From positions 1,570,696 to 1,634,695 of the forward strand of contig NZ_LT732548.1 of the NCBI RefSeq assembly GCF_900155685.1: a stretch of DNA of 64,000 bases. The letters are read 5' to 3'. Positions 26,405 through 36,422 of this stretch are shown in pieces. This DNA comes from Paenibacillus bouchesdurhonensis (GTDB taxonomy: Bacteria > Bacillota > Bacilli > Paenibacillales > Paenibacillaceae). The notes beneath the pieces were generated by a model that saw nothing but the letters and a program-made list of their open reading frames with translations, searched no databases and was not told the DNA's origin. Both the position numbers and the translations under genes were made by a program. Position 1 is the first letter of the stretch. Every line of letters begins with the position of its first letter.

Positions 26405-27497
26405 ATGAATTTATCCTTACATCATTTTGAATTAATGCAGTGCCAATTAAAGTTTGCAGCACATCGCTGTAGCTATAGCCCATTTGGCGGTAAGCAAACC
26501 AAAACGTCATGCTTTGAGTAATATGAGGATTAGTTGCTATGTCGGTAATAAAGAATTCATTAAAATGGTTGATTCGATAATCGATTCGTCCAAAGCCTTG
26601 AATATTCATGGCTTTAGTTACCTCTTCAGTCATTTTCATAATATCTTCTGCAATTTGTGGGTTCTTCTGATAGTAAAGTTCATAATCAAATAAATGATCT
26701 CCACGAATGGTATAGTCTAATATGGTATCGTTCAAATCACTGTTTCCATTCACAGTAATACTAGCGGGAAATAAGCTGCAGGTATTTTGAAAAGATGAAA
26801 TTACAGGAACTTCTACTTCCTCTCCTGAAATAAACTGCTCAACGATAATGCGCTGGTTGAACTTTTGACTTAGTTGTAATAGAAACTGATCTTTATCCTC
26901 AGTGTAATAGAAGATGTTTTCTTTATCTAAGCCTATACTGGATGACTCGCCATTAAGCTTTGCTATAACTCGCTGTCCATTGTTGGGTTTTTGGTTCATA
27001 ATCCAATGATGATTAGGGTCAAATAGATAGCTTTTACATGTGGGAAAACCACCCTGTTGCAAAAAACTAAACCAGTGATATTTATCTCTGGCGAAGCTTA
27101 CAGTATAAGCATCACTACCTGTATATGTAATGCCGTGCAAATCGCAAAAAGCAGGAATTAGAGATTTGCGACCAGCCCCTGTTCCTTTTTGTGCCGAGTT
27201 AATAACGACAAGCTTACGCGGATAATTGTCACGAAGTATACCCGATTGGAAATCAGATATAAAATCGTTCTCATCGAAATATGATTTCACATCATAATTA
27301 CAACTACGCAAAGCACTAATTATCTCTTCATATTGCTTGTAAGAATAGTATTCGCTCATTACTGACATGGAAGAGTAGTCATTATAATTAACAGTAATAT
27401 CTTTAACATTCATAACAAGTATAAGTAATATTTTATCTTTAACAGAAATGGCTTGCTGTATGTAGTGATCAATAATTTTTTTTTGACTTGTGTACAT
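26388..27497 (-). CDS. ATP-grasp ligase (D-Ala-D-Ala-ligase-like)
   Basis: 369 residues. The ATP-grasp signs are VIAKLNGESSSIGL (ATP-binding lysine and glycine/serine-rich loop), IIVEQFISGEEVEVPVI (adenine-hinge region), and IDYRI then ITDIATNPHIT, the counterpart of the metal-binding ExNxxP motif with Asp replacing the first Glu. Such enzymes join an acyl-phosphate to an amine, often making dipeptides or amino-acid conjugates. The ATG at 27497 has GGAGAGGGAG in front. An ATG six codons earlier overlaps the ribosome site and is less likely. It leads a two-gene unit with the GNAT gene, directly behind the right 25-bp repeat. The substrate is unknown. Confidence 0.85.
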   Translation of the reverse strand: MYTSQKKIIDHYIQQAISVKDKILLILVMNVKDITVNYNDYSSMSVMSEYYSYKQYEEIISALRSCNYDVKSYFDENDFISDFQSGILRDNYPRKLVVINSAQKGTGAGRKSLIPAFCDLHGITYTGSDAYTVSFARDKYHWFSFLQQGGFPTCKSYLFDPNHHWIMNQKPNNGQRVIAKLNGESSSIGLDKENIFYYTEDKDQFLLQLSQKFNQRIIVEQFISGEEVEVPVISSFQNTCSLFPASITVNGNSDLNDTILDYTIRGDHLFDYELYYQKNPQIAEDIMKMTEEVTKAMNIQGFGRIDYRINHFNEFFITDIATNPHITQSMTFWFAYRQMGYSYSDVLQTLIGTALIQNDVRINSYEYSL

Positions 27498-27519
27498 AAG
27501 CTCCCTCTCCTTCATTAAA

Positions 27520-27544
27520 GGATAATTACATATTATCCTTTACT
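27520..27544 (-). repeat. Right 25-bp inverted repeat (IRR)
   Basis: Exact reverse complement of 23487-23511. Here the palindrome is complete, with perfect 10-bp arms AAAGGATAAT/ATTATCCTTT (27517-27541) around spacer TACAT. It lies just upstream of the ribosome site of the ATP-grasp gene. Confidence 0.82.
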
Positions 27545-27549
27545 CAAAT

Positions 27550-27586
27550 CAGGGACTGATTAGGAAATGAATCCCACCAATCCCTG
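27550..27586 (-). terminator. Hairpin between the recombinase gene and the right repeat
   Basis: On the minus strand CAGGGATTGGT pairs with ATCAGTCCCTG. It follows the recombinase stop and would block readthrough into the ATP-grasp unit. The T-tract is weak (ATTTGAG). Confidence 0.55.
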
Positions 27587-27592
27587 GTTTGT

Positions 27593-28516
27593 CTAATAAA
27601 TGGAGAGACGATTTCGTGGATGCTTTAAAGTGAGGATGTCATTTTGCTTTTTTGTAGAAACATGTGTGTAAATTTGAGTCGTAGTAATAGAGCTATGTCC
27701 AAGAATCTGCTGAATATATCGTATATCTACATCTTCCTCTAATAACAAAGTAGCAAATGAATGTCGGAACATATGTGGAGTCAGGTGCTCTGCAATATTT
27801 GCCTTTTTGGTATATTTAATGATCATCAGCCGAACGGACTGTTCTGATAAACGGTTGTTTACTCTGTTAATAAAAAAATATCCGATATCTTCAATTTGCT
27901 GGTTAAAAGCGGTTTTGTAATTTTTAAGCGCTGCCAAGACATCGGGATTGCTAATAATAATAATTCTTTCTTTAGCACCTTTTCCATATATGCGAACTAA
28001 TCCATTCACCAGATTAATATCATTGGCTTTTAACGAGCATAACTCAGAGACCCTAATGCCAGTTGCAAATAACAGCTCCAAAACCGCAACATCACGCAAA
28101 TTTGTACGCTTTTTATAAGATGACGCTGTTTCATCGGATAAGACTTGATAAGCTGACTGCAGCAGCACTTCGATAATATCTAGCGGAATCGTCCGCGGAA
28201 GAACATAGGGCTCATGAAATTTTAAATTTAATTTGGCAAATGGATTTTCTTGAATAAATTCTTCGTACTCCAGCCAATTGCAAAACGCTTTAATGCTTGC
28301 CAATTTTCGCTTTATTGTTTTAGGCTTATAAGTCTTGTGCAGCAGCCTTGCAAAATTGGAAATATTACTTTTGGTCAGCTCTTGTTTTGAATTTTGAGTA
28401 AAATCTAGAAACTGTTTCAAATCTATTCGATATGCTTTTATCGTTTTAGAATTTAAATTTTTTTGATATTTACAGTAGTCATAGTAATGTTCTAACATCA
28501 TAGAAAGATCAAGCAT
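27593..28516 (-). CDS. Tyrosine recombinase (XerC/D-like)
   Basis: 307 residues. A SAM-like N-terminal core-binding domain (YCKYQKNLNSKTIKAYRIDL) precedes the catalytic domain with the full set of active-site residues: Arg in TGIRVSELC, Lys in GKGAKER, HMFRHSF, LGHSSITTTQIYTH with the nucleophile Tyr. It cuts and rejoins DNA at short inverted repeats. The ATG at 28516 has GGGGAGAG eight bases upstream. It is AT-rich like its neighbours and stands next to a 25-bp candidate target site, and 220 nt from a tRNA-Pro gene. Host XerC/XerD are usually encoded elsewhere, so this is probably a dedicated accessory recombinase. Confidence 0.93.
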   Translation of the reverse strand: MLDLSMMLEHYYDYCKYQKNLNSKTIKAYRIDLKQFLDFTQNSKQELTKSNISNFARLLHKTYKPKTIKRKLASIKAFCNWLEYEEFIQENPFAKLNLKFHEPYVLPRTIPLDIIEVLLQSAYQVLSDETASSYKKRTNLRDVAVLELLFATGIRVSELCSLKANDINLVNGLVRIYGKGAKERIIIISNPDVLAALKNYKTAFNQQIEDIGYFFINRVNNRLSEQSVRLMIIKYTKKANIAEHLTPHMFRHSFATLLLEEDVDIRYIQQILGHSSITTTQIYTHVSTKKQNDILTLKHPRNRLSIY

Positions 28517-28734
28517 GTGTAAAACTCTCCCCAAATTATGTATTTGTAACTTAAGTATGAAGGTCGTGTCGGTTTTTGTCGAACGGCGCCTATGCCATCT
28601 ACCTACAGATCAAGGCCGAATGCCAAATGGTTAAGGCAATAGTTTTCTAGAATCTAGGTATTGACTTATACTTGATGAAGTGATATTATCTTAGAAGTGA
28701 CCCAAAAAAGGATCACTAGTAATATTACATACTT

Positions 28735-28808
28735 CGGGACGTAGCTCAGCTTGGTAGAGCACCTGGTTTGGGACCAGGGGGTCGCATGTTCAAATCGTGT
28801 CGTCCCGA
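28735..28808 (+). tRNA. tRNA-Pro (TGG)
   Basis: A 74-nt cloverleaf with acceptor stem CGGGACG/CGTCCCG, anticodon TGG in loop TTTGGGA and no encoded CCA. It stands alone, followed by a terminator. It marks the right edge of the AT-rich accessory block. I saw no copy of its 3' end at the left edge. Confidence 0.96.
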
Positions 28809-28816
28809 TATGAACA

Positions 28817-28854
28817 GGAAGCAGCCATCATTTGATGGTTGCTTTCTTTTTTTT
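28817..28854 (+). terminator. Terminator of tRNA-Pro
   Basis: GAAGCAGCCATC pairs with GATGGTTGCTTTC around a short loop, followed by an eight-T run. Confidence 0.92.
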
Positions 28855-28933
28855 GTGCATATGGCATGTTGTATATTTCCTTCGCCCTCCGGTCACAATA
28901 ACAGTAAATATTGACTGATAGAAGGGGATACCT

Positions 28934-29635
28934 GTGAATATCTTCCGTATCAAAAAGCAGTTGAGACGCCGATGGAGAAGATGGAGACGTGCCATTTGGA
29001 CTGCAGGAGGCTGCGGATTGGTCACCCTGATGGCTTGGCTGGGCTTGCTATTGTCCAATCAAATGGAACAGTTAATGACGAAGGAACCTATTGCCCTCGA
29101 AACGCTGGGAATCATAAAGGAAGCCGCCATGGGAGCTGGGAAGGAAGCTGAATCCGAAGCGGCATGGATTAAACAATTAGAACGAAGCGATCAACCGCGG
29201 GTCGTGCGCTTAAACAAAATATATGCTTGTGGGCAAGAAAGCTCTATCCTTGGGACGATGACTTCGGCCGAAGTCATCCAATTGTCGCGTGAAAATCCGG
29301 ATTGGCAGGGAATCATCGGGGCTGAAGGAGATGTATGGTTCGAGCAGCATATCAATGAATTGTCGGAGGTTTGCAAGAGAAACGGATATTTCGGAATCGA
29401 TCAGCAGGGGAATCTCAGCTTGTTCGAGGGCCCTCCTGATAAAGAAAAGGTATTAAAGACCTTTTTTCAGCTGGATGTAGAAACGATGGAAAGCTCATTG
29501 CCGCCGGATGTCCTGCTCCACTTGCACCAGGGAATCCGAATACAAGACGTGGATGAATATAACAGCGTGCTGTCGACTTTTAGCGAATTTGCAGCTTTGC
29601 CTGCGAGAAAAGTCATGCAACAAAAAGATGAATAA
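28934..29635 (+). CDS. bofC: Forespore protein BofC (bypass of forespore C)
   Basis: 233 residues. A basic N-terminus and one membrane segment (about 20-42) are followed by an extracytoplasmic part. The BofC pattern is visible in KIYACGQES, SRENPDW and the C-terminal GYFGIDQQGNLSLFEGPP and ...EYNSVLSTF. In Bacillus BofC is made in the forespore and restrains SpoIVB signalling to pro-sigma-K processing. The start is GTG at 28934 after AGAAGGGGA. It lies upstream of ruvC-ruvA-ruvB, as in other Bacillales. It is followed by its own terminator. Confidence 0.88.
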   Translation: MNIFRIKKQLRRRWRRWRRAIWTAGGCGLVTLMAWLGLLLSNQMEQLMTKEPIALETLGIIKEAAMGAGKEAESEAAWIKQLERSDQPRVVRLNKIYACGQESSILGTMTSAEVIQLSRENPDWQGIIGAEGDVWFEQHINELSEVCKRNGYFGIDQQGNLSLFEGPPDKEKVLKTFFQLDVETMESSLPPDVLLHLHQGIRIQDVDEYNSVLSTFSEFAALPARKVMQQKDE

Positions 29636-29657
29636 AGCGTATGTATAGGCACGGCAG

Positions 29658-29687
29658 GAGACGTTCATGTAACGTCTCTTGTTTTTT
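29658..29687 (+). terminator. Terminator after bofC
   Basis: GAGACGTT pairs with AACGTCTC, followed by TTGTTTTTT. Confidence 0.88.
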
Positions 29688-29738
29688 GCTGTCAAAAACA
29701 AGTTCTACAAAGATTTTCCTCAACAGAATCGAAACTTT

Positions 29739-29747
29739 TGATATAAT
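29739..29747 (+). promoter_or_regulatory. Probable promoter of the ruvCAB operon
   Basis: TGATATAAT forms an extended -10 about 110 nt before ruvC. No convincing -35 is visible, and no SOS-box pattern is clear. Confidence 0.45.
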
Positions 29748-29855
29748 AAGTGAATACATATGTTCGGTTATCTGGACATAGGCTTCAATTCCATGACGGG
29801 GCTCCTATATTAATGGGAGAGAAGAAGCCGCAACAAACGTGGGGAGAGATTAAGC

Positions 29856-30359
29856 TTGCGAATTTTAGGGATTGACCCCGGCATCGCCATCGTCGGTTTC
29901 GGCTTTATTGATAAACAAGGCAGCAAATGCATACCTGTGCAGTATGGCTGCATTCAGACTGAAGCACATACACCTGAAGAGGAGAGGCTTCTTCATGTCT
30001 ATGAAGCCATGGTTCAACTCATTGATAAATACAAACCGGATACAGTAGCGTTGGAGAAGCTGTTCTTTAATCGGAACGTGACTACTGCGATGTCGGTCAG
30101 TCAGGCGAGGGGCGTGCTTGTACTGGCGGCGGCGCAGCGGAATCTACCGATTTCGGAATATACGCCCATGCAAATTAAACAGGCAATCGTAGGGTACGGC
30201 AAGGCTGAGAAGAGGCAGGTACAGGAGATGACGAAGATGTTCTTAAAGCTGCAGGCGATCCCGAAACCGGACGATGTAGCGGATGCGCTGGCTGTGGCGA
30301 TTTGTCATGCCCATTCCTATACATTAAATTCGAAAATAAACGAGGTACTGAGGTCATGA
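29856..30359 (+). CDS. ruvC: Holliday junction resolvase RuvC
   Basis: 167 residues. The RNase-H-fold acidic residues are visible: Asp7 in ILGIDPG, Glu in VALEKLFFNRN, and the C-terminal DDVADALAVA pair. It cuts Holliday junctions together with RuvAB. The start is TTG at 29856 with GGGGAGAG upstream. The stop overlaps the ruvA ATG. Presence of ruvC is typical of Paenibacillus; Bacillus subtilis lacks it and uses RecU. Confidence 0.96.
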   Translation: MRILGIDPGIAIVGFGFIDKQGSKCIPVQYGCIQTEAHTPEEERLLHVYEAMVQLIDKYKPDTVALEKLFFNRNVTTAMSVSQARGVLVLAAAQRNLPISEYTPMQIKQAIVGYGKAEKRQVQEMTKMFLKLQAIPKPDDVADALAVAICHAHSYTLNSKINEVLRS

Positions 30360-30973
30360 TTGATTTTGTAAGGGGCCAGGTGGCTCATTTGGAAAATGAT
30401 TATGTCGTGTTGGACGTTCAGGGAATAGGATATCGCATTTATTGCCCGAACCCGTATGTTTTTGCCGCTAAAAATGAACAGACGGCTACCGTCTATACTC
30501 ACCATCATGTACGAGACGATGCTATATTGCTATACGGCTTTCCGACGAGAGAGGAGCAGAGGCTATTCCGCAAGCTGATTGAAGTGTCGGGAATTGGCCC
30601 ACGCGTTGCGCTTGGTATTTTAAGCGGCGGTCATCCAGATCACGTCGTTGCAGCGATCCAGCAGGAGAACATTGCGTTTCTGACTAAACTGCCGGGAATC
30701 GGCAAGAAGACGGCCCAGCGAATGATTCTTGATTTGAAGGATAAGCTTGAGGGCTTGGGAGGACCTTCGCTGTTCGATGAGCTACCGACAGAGGTGGAGG
30801 AACTGGATGGGCTGAATCCGGGCTGGCCGGAAGCAAGAGAGGGACTTAAGGCGCTGGGTTATACCGATGCAGAGCTTGATCGTGTATGGCAGCAATTAAA
30901 GGAGTCGGTTAAACCGACAGAAGAGGTAGATTCGGTTATGAAAAAAGCGCTCAAGCTGCTGTACGCAGGCTAG
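30356..30973 (+). CDS. ruvA: Holliday junction branch migration protein RuvA
   Basis: 205 residues. An OB-fold N-terminus (MIDFVRGQVAHLENDYVVLDVQ-like start), two helix-hairpin-helix motifs (SGIGPRVAL and LPGIGKKTAQRM) and a C-terminal RuvB-binding domain after a flexible linker. The ATG at 30356 overlaps the ruvC stop (ATGA); an earlier in-frame ATG would run far into ruvC and is not the start. RuvA holds the four-way junction for the RuvB motor. Confidence 0.97.
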   Translation: MIDFVRGQVAHLENDYVVLDVQGIGYRIYCPNPYVFAAKNEQTATVYTHHHVRDDAILLYGFPTREEQRLFRKLIEVSGIGPRVALGILSGGHPDHVVAAIQQENIAFLTKLPGIGKKTAQRMILDLKDKLEGLGGPSLFDELPTEVEELDGLNPGWPEAREGLKALGYTDAELDRVWQQLKESVKPTEEVDSVMKKALKLLYAG

Positions 30974-31005
30974 TCTTGGGTTGAAGGGGAAGGAGCGAGA
31001 AGGCG

Positions 31006-32013
31006 ATGATGGAAGACCGGATCATATCCGCGAATCTAATGATGGAAGAACAGGCGGTGGAGCTCAGTCTTCGTCCCCGTTATTTAGCGGAATATATCGG
31101 ACAGAACCAAATCAAGGAGAATTTGAAAATATACATTGAAGCCGCAAAAATGCGCAACGAAGCATTGGATCATGTGCTGCTATACGGCCCGCCCGGCCTT
31201 GGAAAAACAACGCTGGCCAATATTATCGCCAATGAACTTGGTGTCAATTTACGTACGACTTCAGGTCCGGCGATTGAACGGCCTGGAGATTTGGCTGCGC
31301 TTCTAACGAATTTACAAGAAGGGGATGTCCTCTTTATTGATGAAATCCATAGGCTGCATCGGACGGTCGAAGAGGTTCTATATCCAGCGATGGAAGATTT
31401 CGCATTGGATATTATGATCGGCAAGGGCCCTAGTGCGAGATCGGTACGGCTGGATCTCCCGCCATTCACCTTAATAGGTGCGACTACAAGAGCTGGGCTG
31501 TTGTCGGCTCCGCTGCGGGATCGTTTTGGAGTGATGAACCGACTGGAGTTATACACGGTGGAGGAGCTTAGCTATATTGTTAGCCGCGGTGCTGATATTT
31601 TCGGCATCGATATTATAGGCGACGCGGCCGATGAGATCGCGCTTCGCTCTAGAGGGACACCGAGGATTGCGAACCGGCTGTTGAAGCGCGTACGGGATTT
31701 TGCCCAGGTTCGGGGTGACGGGCACATTACAAACGATATTGCCAAGGAAGCTTTGCAAATGCTGCAAGTTGATCCTATGGGATTGGATATGATCGACCAT
31801 AAGATGCTTCGGGCCATGATCACGAATTTTCGAGGCGGTCCTGTCGGACTTGATACGATTGCGGCAACCATCGGGGAAGAAGGCCAGACGATTGAGGACG
31901 TGTATGAACCTTACTTGCTCCAAATTGGTTATTTGCAGCGTACGTCCCGCGGCAGAATGGTAACGCCCGCAGCTTATCAGCATTTAGGCCTGCCGATACC
32001 AAGCGATTCCTGA
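31006..32013 (+). CDS. ruvB: Holliday junction ATPase RuvB
   Basis: 335 residues of AAA+ ATPase: Walker A GPPGLGKT at 61-68, Walker [10 protein letters not shown], sensor region GATTRAGLL, and a C-terminal winged helix ending in [15 protein letters not shown]. It drives branch migration. The start at 31006 follows AAGGGGAAGGAG. It is the third gene of the ruv operon, 32 nt after ruvA. Confidence 0.98.
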   Translation: MMEDRIISANLMMEEQAVELSLRPRYLAEYIGQNQIKENLKIYIEAAKMRNEALDHVLLYGPPGLGKTTLANIIANELGVNLRTTSGPAIERPGDLAALLTNLQEGDVLFIDEIHRLHRTVEEVLYPAMEDFALDIMIGKGPSARSVRLDLPPFTLIGATTRAGLLSAPLRDRFGVMNRLELYTVEELSYIVSRGADIFGIDIIGDAADEIALRSRGTPRIANRLLKRVRDFAQVRGDGHITNDIAKEALQMLQVDPMGLDMIDHKMLRAMITNFRGGPVGLDTIAATIGEEGQTIEDVYEPYLLQIGYLQRTSRGRMVTPAAYQHLGLPIPSDS

Positions 32014-32066
32014 TCGCTTTAGTCGAAAGTTGGAGCAATATACGTTGACGAGGAGGACTATCGAAC

Positions 32067-34187
32067 GTGAATAGACCAAGACTGAGATCGAAAAAGGCGT
32101 TAAAAGGCAGGGCATCCAAGTGGGCAGCGGCTTTATTAGCGGCAACTTTGCTAGGCGGTGTGCTTCAGCTTCCAGCTAGTGCGGATGAAATGCCGGACAC
32201 GCGTGTCCGCGTAGCGATGTTCCTTGATTTAGGAAGCACTTATAAATCAGTTGTCCCCGCGGTGACAATGACTGCGGAGTCAGCCTGGCAGGCAGGGCCG
32301 GAGCGAGGGGACGGCATGGAGAGCTGGGTGGATTTCAGCCCTGGTCAAACGGTGCGCTTTAGCGTAGACGGGATAAAAGTCAAGGCACTGGAGAGCGCAG
32401 ACTGGCAATCGGTATCAGCTGCCATAAAGAAGCTGCAAGGAGGGACGGATAAACCGATCGCCATTGCAGCTCAGCAAGCCGGAGGCACGGTATATCAAAT
32501 TTATACCGGGCCTTATGCCAGCGAAGATGAGGCTTCGGCTGCGGTAGCTCGTGTCGCTCAGACACTTGCCGGGCAGTTGGGCGAGCAGCTGCCAACCATA
32601 CACGGCAGTTACTATTATTCCGCAGGCATATTTGGCAGCAAAGCGGAAGCTGAAGCCTATAGTCAGGCGCTAAACCTGCCGGGCATAGAAGTAAAAGTGG
32701 CTATCATAGGCGCAAATCAATACGCGGTATGGGTAGGCGGCGCTGTAAGCGATGCTTCACTAGCAGCGCTTAAGGCACAAATTATTCAGCTTCAGCCTCA
32801 ATTGAATCTCTCCGCTATCGATTCTCAGGCCCCTGCCCTTATTGCTTATCGCGATGTTACAGGGGATCTGACTTCGCCGGGAGCAGTCGAGCATTATGCG
32901 GTCAGTGGCGTAAATATGAAGCTGCTGGTACATGATAGCGAGGACTCGGCCCTTCAGGTGACGGAGAGATTTGGCCGCAAATATCGAGGAAACTTCGAAA
33001 TCAGCTCTGTAAATGGCCAGCTAGCCCTCGTGAATGACGTATCGTTGGAGCAGTACTTATATTCAGTTGTTGCTGCAGAGGTGCCTAGCTCCTGGCCGCA
33101 GGAGTCGCTTAAAGCGCAGGCCGTTGCGGCCCGGAGCTACGCGCTTTATCATGCGGACGGAAATAAGTTTAAGGTTGCCGGTCTAGTAGACACGACTTTA
33201 AGCCAGGTATATAACGGGGTAGAAAAAGAAGTCGACAGCATCATACAAGCGGTGGACAGCACGGCCGGGGAAGTTATAAAATCGAATGGCCGAATTGTAG
33301 AAGCCATTTTCTCCTCCAATAGCGGCGGTGTGACGGCGGACTCATCGGAAGTATGGAGCAATCCGAATTCGACGTTCAGCAGCATGGTCAGCGACGGAGA
33401 CAAGGCCGCGCAGGCTGGGTTGAAATCCTGGTACCAGGTGCTGCTTCCAACAGGAAAGACTGGATACGTCAGAGAAGATAACGTGAAGCTTACGGGAGGG
33501 ACGACAACAGCGGGCTTGGCCAAAATGACGGTTACGGCCAACGCCACGAATGTGCGGCCAATTCCGATGATCCAAGCGGATGTGAGCCCGGTGGCACAAA
33601 TGAATCCTGGCGATCAGGCAGTTGTCCTCAACGTAGTGGATGAATCCAGCTCGTATTCATGGATTCGAGGCCCGTACAGCTCGGATGAGCTGTTGAAATC
33701 GCTGAAAGGCAGGACGGCAAAGGATGTTCCTTCGCCGATCCTCAATTTGGAGATTACGCAAAGAGGGCCGTCCGGGCGGGCCACACAGATCAAAGCCAAC
33801 GGACAAATCCTCGATGTGCGCTATCCGGATTTATTCCGATCTGCTTTCGGCGGGCTGCCCAGTACGTTGTTTGATATTGCAGCTACCGGTAGATATACTG
33901 TGCAGGGCGCTGGCGGAGCGATTTCCTCCGGAACGGCTAACTCTGGCACGTCAGTGCTGTCTTCAACGGGAGCAACGAATTGGAGCGGAGGCAGCATGGT
34001 TGTTATGGGAGCGGATGGAGCTGCCCGGGCGATTGATCAGAACAATCGATTCTTGTTCGTTGGACGCGGCAATGGTCATGGCCTGGGCTTATCCCAATGG
34101 GGAGCCAAGGGAATGGCCGATGCAGGGTATGATTATGCAGCCATATTGCAACACTATTATCAGAATGTCACTATCGTTAAGGAATGA
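32067..34187 (+). CDS. SpoIID/LytB-domain protein with SPOR-like repeats
   Basis: 706 residues. A signal peptide or anchor ends at about residue 40 (QLPASA). Two SPOR-like segments follow (about 136-165 GGTVYQIYTGPYASEDEA, and about 180-230). The SpoIID domain begins near 320 (LEQYLYSVVAAEVPSSWP, LKAQAVAARSYAL) and ends with GNGHGLGLSQWGAKGMA. SpoIID family members degrade peptidoglycan during engulfment or germination; SPOR segments bind denuded glycan. This protein is twice the length of SpoIID itself, so it is a larger relative rather than spoIID proper. The start is GTG after GAGGAGG. It sits between ruvB and queA. Confidence 0.88.
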   Translation: MNRPRLRSKKALKGRASKWAAALLAATLLGGVLQLPASADEMPDTRVRVAMFLDLGSTYKSVVPAVTMTAESAWQAGPERGDGMESWVDFSPGQTVRFSVDGIKVKALESADWQSVSAAIKKLQGGTDKPIAIAAQQAGGTVYQIYTGPYASEDEASAAVARVAQTLAGQLGEQLPTIHGSYYYSAGIFGSKAEAEAYSQALNLPGIEVKVAIIGANQYAVWVGGAVSDASLAALKAQIIQLQPQLNLSAIDSQAPALIAYRDVTGDLTSPGAVEHYAVSGVNMKLLVHDSEDSALQVTERFGRKYRGNFEISSVNGQLALVNDVSLEQYLYSVVAAEVPSSWPQESLKAQAVAARSYALYHADGNKFKVAGLVDTTLSQVYNGVEKEVDSIIQAVDSTAGEVIKSNGRIVEAIFSSNSGGVTADSSEVWSNPNSTFSSMVSDGDKAAQAGLKSWYQVLLPTGKTGYVREDNVKLTGGTTTAGLAKMTVTANATNVRPIPMIQADVSPVAQMNPGDQAVVLNVVDESSSYSWIRGPYSSDELLKSLKGRTAKDVPSPILNLEITQRGPSGRATQIKANGQILDVRYPDLFRSAFGGLPSTLFDIAATGRYTVQGAGGAISSGTANSGTSVLSSTGATNWSGGSMVVMGADGAARAIDQNNRFLFVGRGNGHGLGLSQWGAKGMADAGYDYAAILQHYYQNVTIVKE

Positions 34188-34196
34188 TTGGTTTAT

Positions 34197-35225
34197 ATGA
34201 ATGTTGACTTGTATGATTTCGATTTGCCAGAAGAGCTTATTGCCCAGACCCCGCTTGCGGATCGCACCGCATCCCGGCTGTTGACTTTGAATAAATCAAC
34301 CGGAGAGGTACAGCACCATATGTTTCCGGCAATATTGGATTATTTGCAGCCCGGAGATACTCTGGTACTCAACGATACGCGGGTAATTCCAGCTAGATTA
34401 TTTGGTGTGAAGCAGGACACTGGAGCAAAAGCCGAAGTATTGCTGCTTAAGGACTTAGGCGCGGATCGATGGGAAGCGTTAGTCAAACCTGGAAAAAAGC
34501 TGAGAACCGGGGCCGTAATTATTTTCGGTGATGAACTGACGGCAACGATCGAGAGTGAGGGGGATATGGGAGAGCGCGTTCTTTCCTTTTCCTACGAGGG
34601 AATCTTCAATGAGATCCTGGATCGACTTGGTCAAATGCCCCTTCCTCCCTATATTAAAGAAAAATTAGCCGATCGCGAGCGTTATCAGACCGTGTATTCC
34701 AAGCATGAAGGCTCGGCTGCGGCACCTACGGCAGGCCTGCACTTTACGAAAGAGCTATTGGAGCAGGTTCGTTCTAAAGGAGCTGACATCGCTTTTGTTA
34801 CGCTGCATGTGGGGCTGGGAACCTTTCGCCCGATGTCTGTGGAAAAGGTAGAGGATCATGTGATGCATGAGGAGTACTATATTCTCTCCGAGGAGACGGC
34901 AAAGCTGTTGAACGCAACGAAGAAGCGGGGAGGCCGGATCATTGCGGTAGGAACGACGTCTGCCCGCACATTGGAGACGGTAGCTGGGAAGTGCGGCGAC
35001 GGCCCGATTACGGCGATGAGCGGCTGGACAGGCATTTTTATTTACCCGGGATATGCCTTTAAACTAGTTGATGCGCTGCTTACCAATTTTCACTTGCCGA
35101 AATCTACACTAGTCATGCTTGTTAGCGCACTTGCCGAACGGGAACAACTTTTGAACGCATACCGGGAAGCCGTTGAGCAGAAATACCGCTTCTTCAGCTT
35201 CGGGGATGCCATGTTTATTTATTAA
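34197..35225 (+). CDS. queA: S-adenosylmethionine:tRNA ribosyltransferase-isomerase
   Basis: 342 residues, the normal length for QueA, with the conserved N-terminus [13 protein letters not shown] and motifs [17 protein letters not shown] and [11 protein letters not shown]. It builds epoxyqueuosine from preQ1 in tRNA. I chose the ATG at 34197, which gives the family's usual N-terminus. A TTG at 34188 is closer to the AAGGA site and cannot be excluded. It is followed 18 nt later by tgt, the preceding step in the pathway. Confidence 0.97.
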   Translation: MNVDLYDFDLPEELIAQTPLADRTASRLLTLNKSTGEVQHHMFPAILDYLQPGDTLVLNDTRVIPARLFGVKQDTGAKAEVLLLKDLGADRWEALVKPGKKLRTGAVIIFGDELTATIESEGDMGERVLSFSYEGIFNEILDRLGQMPLPPYIKEKLADRERYQTVYSKHEGSAAAPTAGLHFTKELLEQVRSKGADIAFVTLHVGLGTFRPMSVEKVEDHVMHEEYYILSEETAKLLNATKKRGGRIIAVGTTSARTLETVAGKCGDGPITAMSGWTGIFIYPGYAFKLVDALLTNFHLPKSTLVMLVSALAEREQLLNAYREAVEQKYRFFSFGDAMFIY

Positions 35226-35231
35226 GGTTGA

Positions 35232-36389
<1,158 letters not shown>

Positions 36390-36422
36390 GACTATCAAAT
36401 TTTCATCGAAAGGGGGATATAT

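Larger units (their letters stand above)
23487..27544. mobile_element. Candidate invertible DNA segment carrying convergent STAND and ATP-grasp/GNAT genes
   Basis: A 4.06-kb segment bounded by identical 25-bp inverted repeats whose spacers (ATGTA versus TACAT on the plus strand) lie in opposite orientation. Recombination between them would therefore invert the DNA between. Both genes start immediately inside a repeat and point inward. A good promoter lies outside the left repeat and a hairpin outside the right. A tyrosine recombinase gene begins 49 nt beyond the right repeat. Inversion would exchange which gene follows the left promoter. This is inference; a shared repressor operator would explain the repeats too. 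Confidence 0.5.

Noticed and set aside
28735..28808. tRNA-Pro as attachment site of the AT-rich block
   Set aside because: The recombinase lies on the 5' side of the tRNA and I found no copy of the tRNA 3' end at the left edge; the 25-bp repeats explain the recombinase better.
33724..34200. A 158-codon plus-strand frame
   Set aside because: Out of frame inside the SpoIID-domain gene; the latter has all family motifs.
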